A stretch of DNA of 64,000 nt from Norana najaformis (lineage: Eukaryota; Annelida; Clitellata; Crassiclitellata; Hormogastridae): positions 31,255,351 through 31,319,350 of the forward strand of contig OZ029914.1 of NCBI GenBank assembly GCA_964023275.1. The letters run 5' to 3'. The position numbers and the translations under genes were made by a program. Positions 59,550-64,000 of this stretch are shown here, in pieces. Every line of letters starts with the position of its first letter. Positions within the stretch are counted from its first letter, which is position 1. Below the pieces are notes generated by a model that worked only from the letters and a program-made list of their open reading frames with translations, ran no database searches and was not told the origin of the DNA.

Positions 59550-60156
59550 AATTCTTTTGTAATGGCAGAAAATACTTTCTTTGAATATCTTTCTTATTTT
59601 TGTTTATCTGGACGGTTTGCTGAACATGCAGACACGTAAATACAACCCCAATTCCAATGGGTCGCCAATTGAAAACTACTTTCTTTTAGTCAACTAATTC
59701 TTGGGTATAAAAGTTTTCTTTAAGTTATATATATATGGAAGAAATTGTTAGAAGAAATTTCAGTGAGAAATAATTTCCAAAAACTGATATGCGGATATAT
59801 GAATGATGCCTGTAAACAGAAACTACATATTCATTAGTATTGTTGATGTTATTGATGTACTTATGTAATACTCAGTCTTAGTTTATTTGTTGTAGGCTAA
59901 TTCAGTTGTAATTATTTACGGTTCGATAATGCAATTGTAATGGATTTGTGAAACCACCGATTACATGTAATTGTAATTTAAATGATGTAATGTGAGGGAC
60001 CGGCCACGAGGCTTGTCTTGGCTAGGATTTATAAATGATAATTTTCTTTAAAGCATTACTCGAATTGTATAATAGCCTGACTTTTAAGTTGTTTCGTTAG
60101 TTTTCGCTTGTTTCGAATATTTCACTGGTTTGTTTTATTAATTGAATTTAATATTT

Positions 60157-60354
60157 AAATTCCTTATTTCTTTGCAACTCCTCCACCCGCTGTCAAATAA
60201 TATAATTAATTGCCCTTAGGACACCGCTTGATCGAAGGGACGCTGACACCAGATTAGGGCCTTTAGCCTAAGTTTAGGGCACTGATATTAAGGCTTCTCT
60301 GGATGCGACAAATCGTGAAAGCGGGTGGAGGAGTTGCAAAGAAATACGGAATTT
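60157..60354. mobile_element. 198-bp inverted-terminus element (unit 7)
   Basis: Copy of 17007-17204. Confidence 0.6.
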
Positions 60355-60400
60355 GTTATTATCATTACTACTACTACCACTACCACTACTACTACTTTGG

Positions 60401-60433
<33 letters not shown>

Positions 60434-60952
60434 AAAATTATTATTATAGAGTAACTGTTGTTAGTATTGTCTGGAGCGCCATCTCAAGGAGACTCAGGGC
60501 ATGATGGTGAGATAATGGCAGATAACATTTCCCGTTGAACATTGCCACCGAAATCCTTTGGATAAACACAGAAGGTCTCTTGAGGTTCATTTGTTGCGTC
60601 CGTTTTTCAATTTTGCAATGAATTCCAGTCCTTCCGATGATCTCCAAGCGCCTTCAGTCTTATTTCTCACTGAAATTCCTTCAAAACCACCGCCACAAAG
60701 GCGTGGATGCGGGTGATTGTGGCGTATTTCACTCTTTTATTATTATTATTATTATTGTTGTTGTTGTTGTTGTTGCTGTTATGCAGTTGTCAATAAGTTG
60801 TTTAGATAATGTCGGAAGCGCCATCTCAAGAGGGCTCAGAGCATGATGGTAAAGTTCTGGAGAGGCAGATGGCTTTATTATTGTTATTATTAATTTATTA
60901 TTATTATTAATAATATTGTTATTATTGTTGTTGTTATTATTATTGTTACGAA

Positions 60953-60983
<31 letters not shown>

Positions 60984-61216
60984 AAACAAATCTATTGTTA
61001 CGTCACTTCAATTATGAAACAAATCTATTGTTGCTGGAGCAACTAGAGCTGCTGTGGCGTCCAGGCTGCCACACTGGAAACAGGTTGACCAGCCGCACCA
61101 CCGATTCTCGTGATCTTGTCTTTAAGCGCCGTGGTGAAGAAGCAACCCTGAGTTAGCGGTCGCGTAAGTGTAGAGCGTTCTGTGGGCGTTTCTTCGATGG
61201 AACGCGAGAACTTCCG

Positions 61217-61768
61217 GTGTGGATCGGACGAACATCCAGCACCATCAACTCCCTCCTCTTCATCGCCGTCGTCGTATGCTTCGAAGGCGCCTGCGTCGTG
61301 GGCTTCACTGACCCGAGCGTCGAAGTCTCCTCGACCTCGACCCGCCGGCTGACCTTCGACAGGCGGTGTGGCAATCGAAGCCGCAATCGTTGGATCGCCG
61401 ACGAAGCGCGCTACCGAATAGACCAGAAAGCTCGAAGCCGCAATCGTTGGATCGCCGACGAAGCGCGCTACCGAATAGACCAGAAAGCTCGAAGCCGCAA
61501 TCGTTGGATCGCCGACGAAGCGCGCTACCGAATAGACCAGAAAGCTCGAAGCCGCAATCGTTGGATCGCCGACGAAGCGCGCTACCAAATAGACCAGAAA
61601 GCTCGAAGCCGCAATCGTTGGATGCCCGACGAGGCGCGCTACCGAATAGACCAGAAAGCTCGAAGCCGCAATCGTTGGATCGCCGACGAGGCGCGCTACC
61701 GAATAGACCAGAAAGCTCGAAGCCGCAATCGTTGGATCGCGGACGAGGCGCGCTACCGAATAGACTAG
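61217..61768 (+). pseudogene. Leader fused in frame to repeats, then nonsense (unit 7)
   Basis: The leader matches that of unit 6 and enters the repeats in frame. A GACTAGAAAG variant gives TAG at 61766-61768 after about seven repeats. A second GACTAG lies at about 62219. Confidence 0.3.
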
Positions 61769-63118
61769 AAAGCTCGAAGCCGCAATCGTTGGATCGCCGA
61801 CGAGGCGCGCTACCGAATAGACCAGAAAGCTTGAAGCCGCAATCGTTGGATCGCCGACGAAGCGCGTTACCGAATAGAGCAGATAGCTCGAAGCCGCAAT
61901 CGTTGGATCGCCGACGAAGCGCGCTACCGAAAAGACCAGAAAGCTCGAAGCCGCAATCGTTGGATCGCCGACGAAGCGCGCTACCGAATAGACCAGAAAG
62001 CTCGAAGCCGCAATCGTTGGATCGCCGACGAGGCGCGCTACCGAATAGACCAGAAAGCTCGAAGCCGCAATCGTTGGATCGCCGACGAGGCGCGCTACCG
62101 AATAGACCAGAAAGCTCGAAGCCGCAATCGTCGGATCGCCGACGAAGCGCGTTACCGAATAGAGCAGATAGCTCGAAGCCGCAATCGTTGGATCGCCGAC
62201 GAAGCGCGCTACCGAATAGACTAGAAAGCTCGAAGCCGCAATCGTTGGATCGCCGACGAAGCGCGCTACCGAATAGACCAGAAAGCTCGAAGCCGCAATC
62301 GTTGGATCGCCGACGAGGCGCGCTACCGAATAGACCAGAAAGCTCGAAGCCGCAATCGTTGGATCGCCGACGAGGCGCGCTACCGAATAGACCAGAAAGC
62401 TCGAAGCCGCAATCGTCGGATCGCCGACGAGGCGCGCTACCGAATAGACCAGAAAGCTCGAAGCCGCAATCGTTGGATCGCCGACGAAGCGCGCTACCGA
62501 ATAGACCAGAAAGCTCGAAGCCGCAATCGTTGGATCGCCGACGAAGCGCGCTACCGAATAGACCAGAAAGCTCGAAGCCGCAATCGTTGGATCGTGGACG
62601 AGTTGCGCTACCGAATAGACCAGAAAGCTCGAAGCCGCAATCGTTGGATCGCCGACGAGGCGCGCTACCGAATAGACCAGAAAGCTCGAAGCCGCAATCG
62701 TTGGATCGCCGACGAAGCGCGCTACCGAATAGACCAGAAAGCTCGAAGCCGCAATCGTTGGATCGCGGACGAGGCGCGCTACCGAATAGACCAGAAAGCT
62801 CGAAGCCGCAATCGTTGGATCGCCGACGAGGCGCGCTACCGAATAGACCAGAATGCTCGAAGCCGCAATCGTTGGATCGCCGACGAAGCGCGTTACCGAA
62901 TAGAGCAGAAAGCTCGAAGCCGCAATCGTTGGATCGCCGACGAGGCGCGCTACCGAATAGACCAGAAAGCTCGAAGCCGCAATCGTCGGATCGCCGACGA
63001 GGCGCGCTACCGAATAGACCAGAAAGCTCGAAGCCGCAATCGTTGGATCGCCGACGAGGCGCGTTACCGAGCAGACGAAAAGGCTCGATGCCGCAATCTT
63101 TGGATCGGCGACTAAGCG
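61372..63118 (+). repeat. 57-bp minisatellite, about 31 copies (unit 7)
   Basis: The first five repeats equal those of unit 6, including GGATGCCCGACG at 61621. It contains private variants GGATCGCGGACG (61735, 62760) and GTGGACGAGTTGCG (62593). Confidence 0.95.
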
Positions 63119-63750
63119 CTCTGCCGTACTGACCAAAGGCTCAGATCAGCATTCGAACGATTGGACCACAGGCTGGGACCCGCAATGGGATACCCGTGTT
63201 TTACTTGTACCATATTGAACGCAGCACGTGGTACTTTTTGGGAAGCGCAATCATTTTCTGACAAATAACGCAGTTAATTTATCTCTTACCTCAGTGAAAA
63301 GGTTTTTTATTATGCTATTTCTGTTAGAAAATTCTATTTCTCCTCCCTCAAGTTTTCTTTTCTTACACTCTGAAGTCATTTTGGGGTTTATTATTGCCCG
63401 AATGAATTTCCGATCAAGATGGCGGTCACCGGAATGACCATCGAGCTGTATTATTAGAAAAATTTAGTAAGTAAGATAAACGTCGAACTTTATTATTAGA
63501 AGAAAAAAGTAAGTACCAATTTTCATTGACAGATATTTCAGAAATTCCGATGACCATCGCAGAACCCATAATATGCCTTCTCGAGCAGCGTGTTTTAGAC
63601 CACTGCTCTATGGGTACAATTTTTTAAATTATTTTATCAGCAGTAATCTAACAAAAGTCGTACCATAAGTGGAGGCGCCAACGGCACTACAATTAAAGAA
63701 TATTTAGTTTACTTGATTTGATTCATGAGAAAATAAATCTTTTATAGCAG

Positions 63751-63854
63751 TGGTGTTTTGCTTTAGGCCTATCGATGGTGATAACATTCGGAGTGGCTCT
63801 GCTTGTCGTAGTCTACGTCTCCGTAATGACGGTGTGCGCCGTGTACATTCGTAA
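63751..63854 (+). CDS. Membrane helix exon (unit 7), tail exon beyond window
   Basis: The 34-codon exon with acceptor TTTTATAGCAG and the tandem donor GTAAGTAAGT is intact and encodes the same helix as the other copies. The tail exon is expected about 200 bp past 63854, partly outside the window. Confidence 0.5.
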
Positions 63855-64000
63855 GTAAGTACATGTGTACAATTTCTTCGCACATTTCTGGATATTTATA
63901 GCTCTTTTTGATGACCTCTCAAAGGCCCTTTATGTTTTTATTTTTTTAAATGTTCATTTCTAACAGCAAGATATAAAATAGGAATTACTAACCAAGCCGG

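Larger units (their letters stand above)
55442..59752 (+). repeat. Tandem mega-repeat unit 6 (4311 bp)
   Basis: Shortest unit. With unit 7 it forms a separate backbone class: ATTCAG at about 55590 (shared with unit 1), altered microsatellites, AGGTCTCTTGAGG in place of AAGTCTTTGTGG near 56255, and a distinct leader. Confidence 0.95.
59753..64000 (+). repeat. Tandem mega-repeat unit 7 (runs off the right edge)
   Basis: Unit 6-class backbone. The window ends in the intron before the tail exon. It has more private changes than the others (for example TTTTCTGACAA at 63253, CTCGAGCAG at 63580, and GGATACCCG for GGAAAACCG at 63188). Confidence 0.95.

Noticed and set aside
18221..63118. Repeat arrays as CRISPR
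   Set aside because: The 57-bp units are contiguous with no unique spacers, and the context is an intron-bearing animal genome.

Overview
This window is invertebrate animal nuclear DNA. The evidence is an intron-bearing CNNM metal-transporter gene, GT-AG splice signals, AATAAA poly(A) signals, a tRNA-derived SINE, and relics of several non-LTR retrotransposon families. No prokaryotic gene organisation is visible. I cannot name the species.

Left part (1-16602): single-copy and dispersed-repeat DNA. The one clear host gene is the large first coding exon of a CNNM-type Mg2+ transporter (3816-5193, minus strand). Its first intron fills 1-3815 and holds a 120-bp-arm inverted repeat and a CT-rich microsatellite. 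From about 5.7 to 15.4 kb lies a mosaic of mobile-element remains: a SINE, a pogo-like transposase scrap, three plus-strand LINE relics (one split by a 1.6-kb insertion with a 10-bp direct repeat at its ends), a GCGCTATATAAAT minisatellite, and a broken RTE-like LINE on the minus strand. A 350-376-bp tandem repeat abuts the right-hand array.

Right part (16603-64000): a tandem array of at least seven head-to-tail units of 9604, 4589, 4589, 12561, 7496, 4311 and >4248 bp. All share a ~3.7-kb backbone that is almost identical from copy to copy. Nearly all length variation comes from an internal GC-rich 57-bp minisatellite of about 103, 15, 15, 155, 66, 11 and 31 copies (about 397 in total, 22.6 kb). 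In order, each backbone carries an AT-rich segment, a 198-bp element with 35-bp inverted termini, TTA-rich microsatellites, a leader that could encode a signal peptide, the minisatellite, a 34-codon exon encoding a perfect single-pass membrane helix, a short intron, and a long last exon with stop codon and AATAAA.

The most interesting reading is a recently amplified gene family for type I membrane proteins. Its outer part would be a 19-residue repeat tract (57 bp = 19 codons) of very variable length; its cytoplasmic tail is constant, about 284 residues. Support: the membrane exon and tail join in frame at canonical splice sites with a basic stop-transfer sequence at the join; leader and repeats share a frame in units 6 and 7; several common repeat variants are synonymous in that frame. 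Against an intact gene: units 1-5 carry a 1-bp deletion at the leader/repeat boundary, all seven arrays end in the same in-frame TAA, and no exon convincingly links array and membrane exon. The family may therefore be partly or wholly pseudogenic, or the minisatellite may be non-coding. Transcript data would decide.
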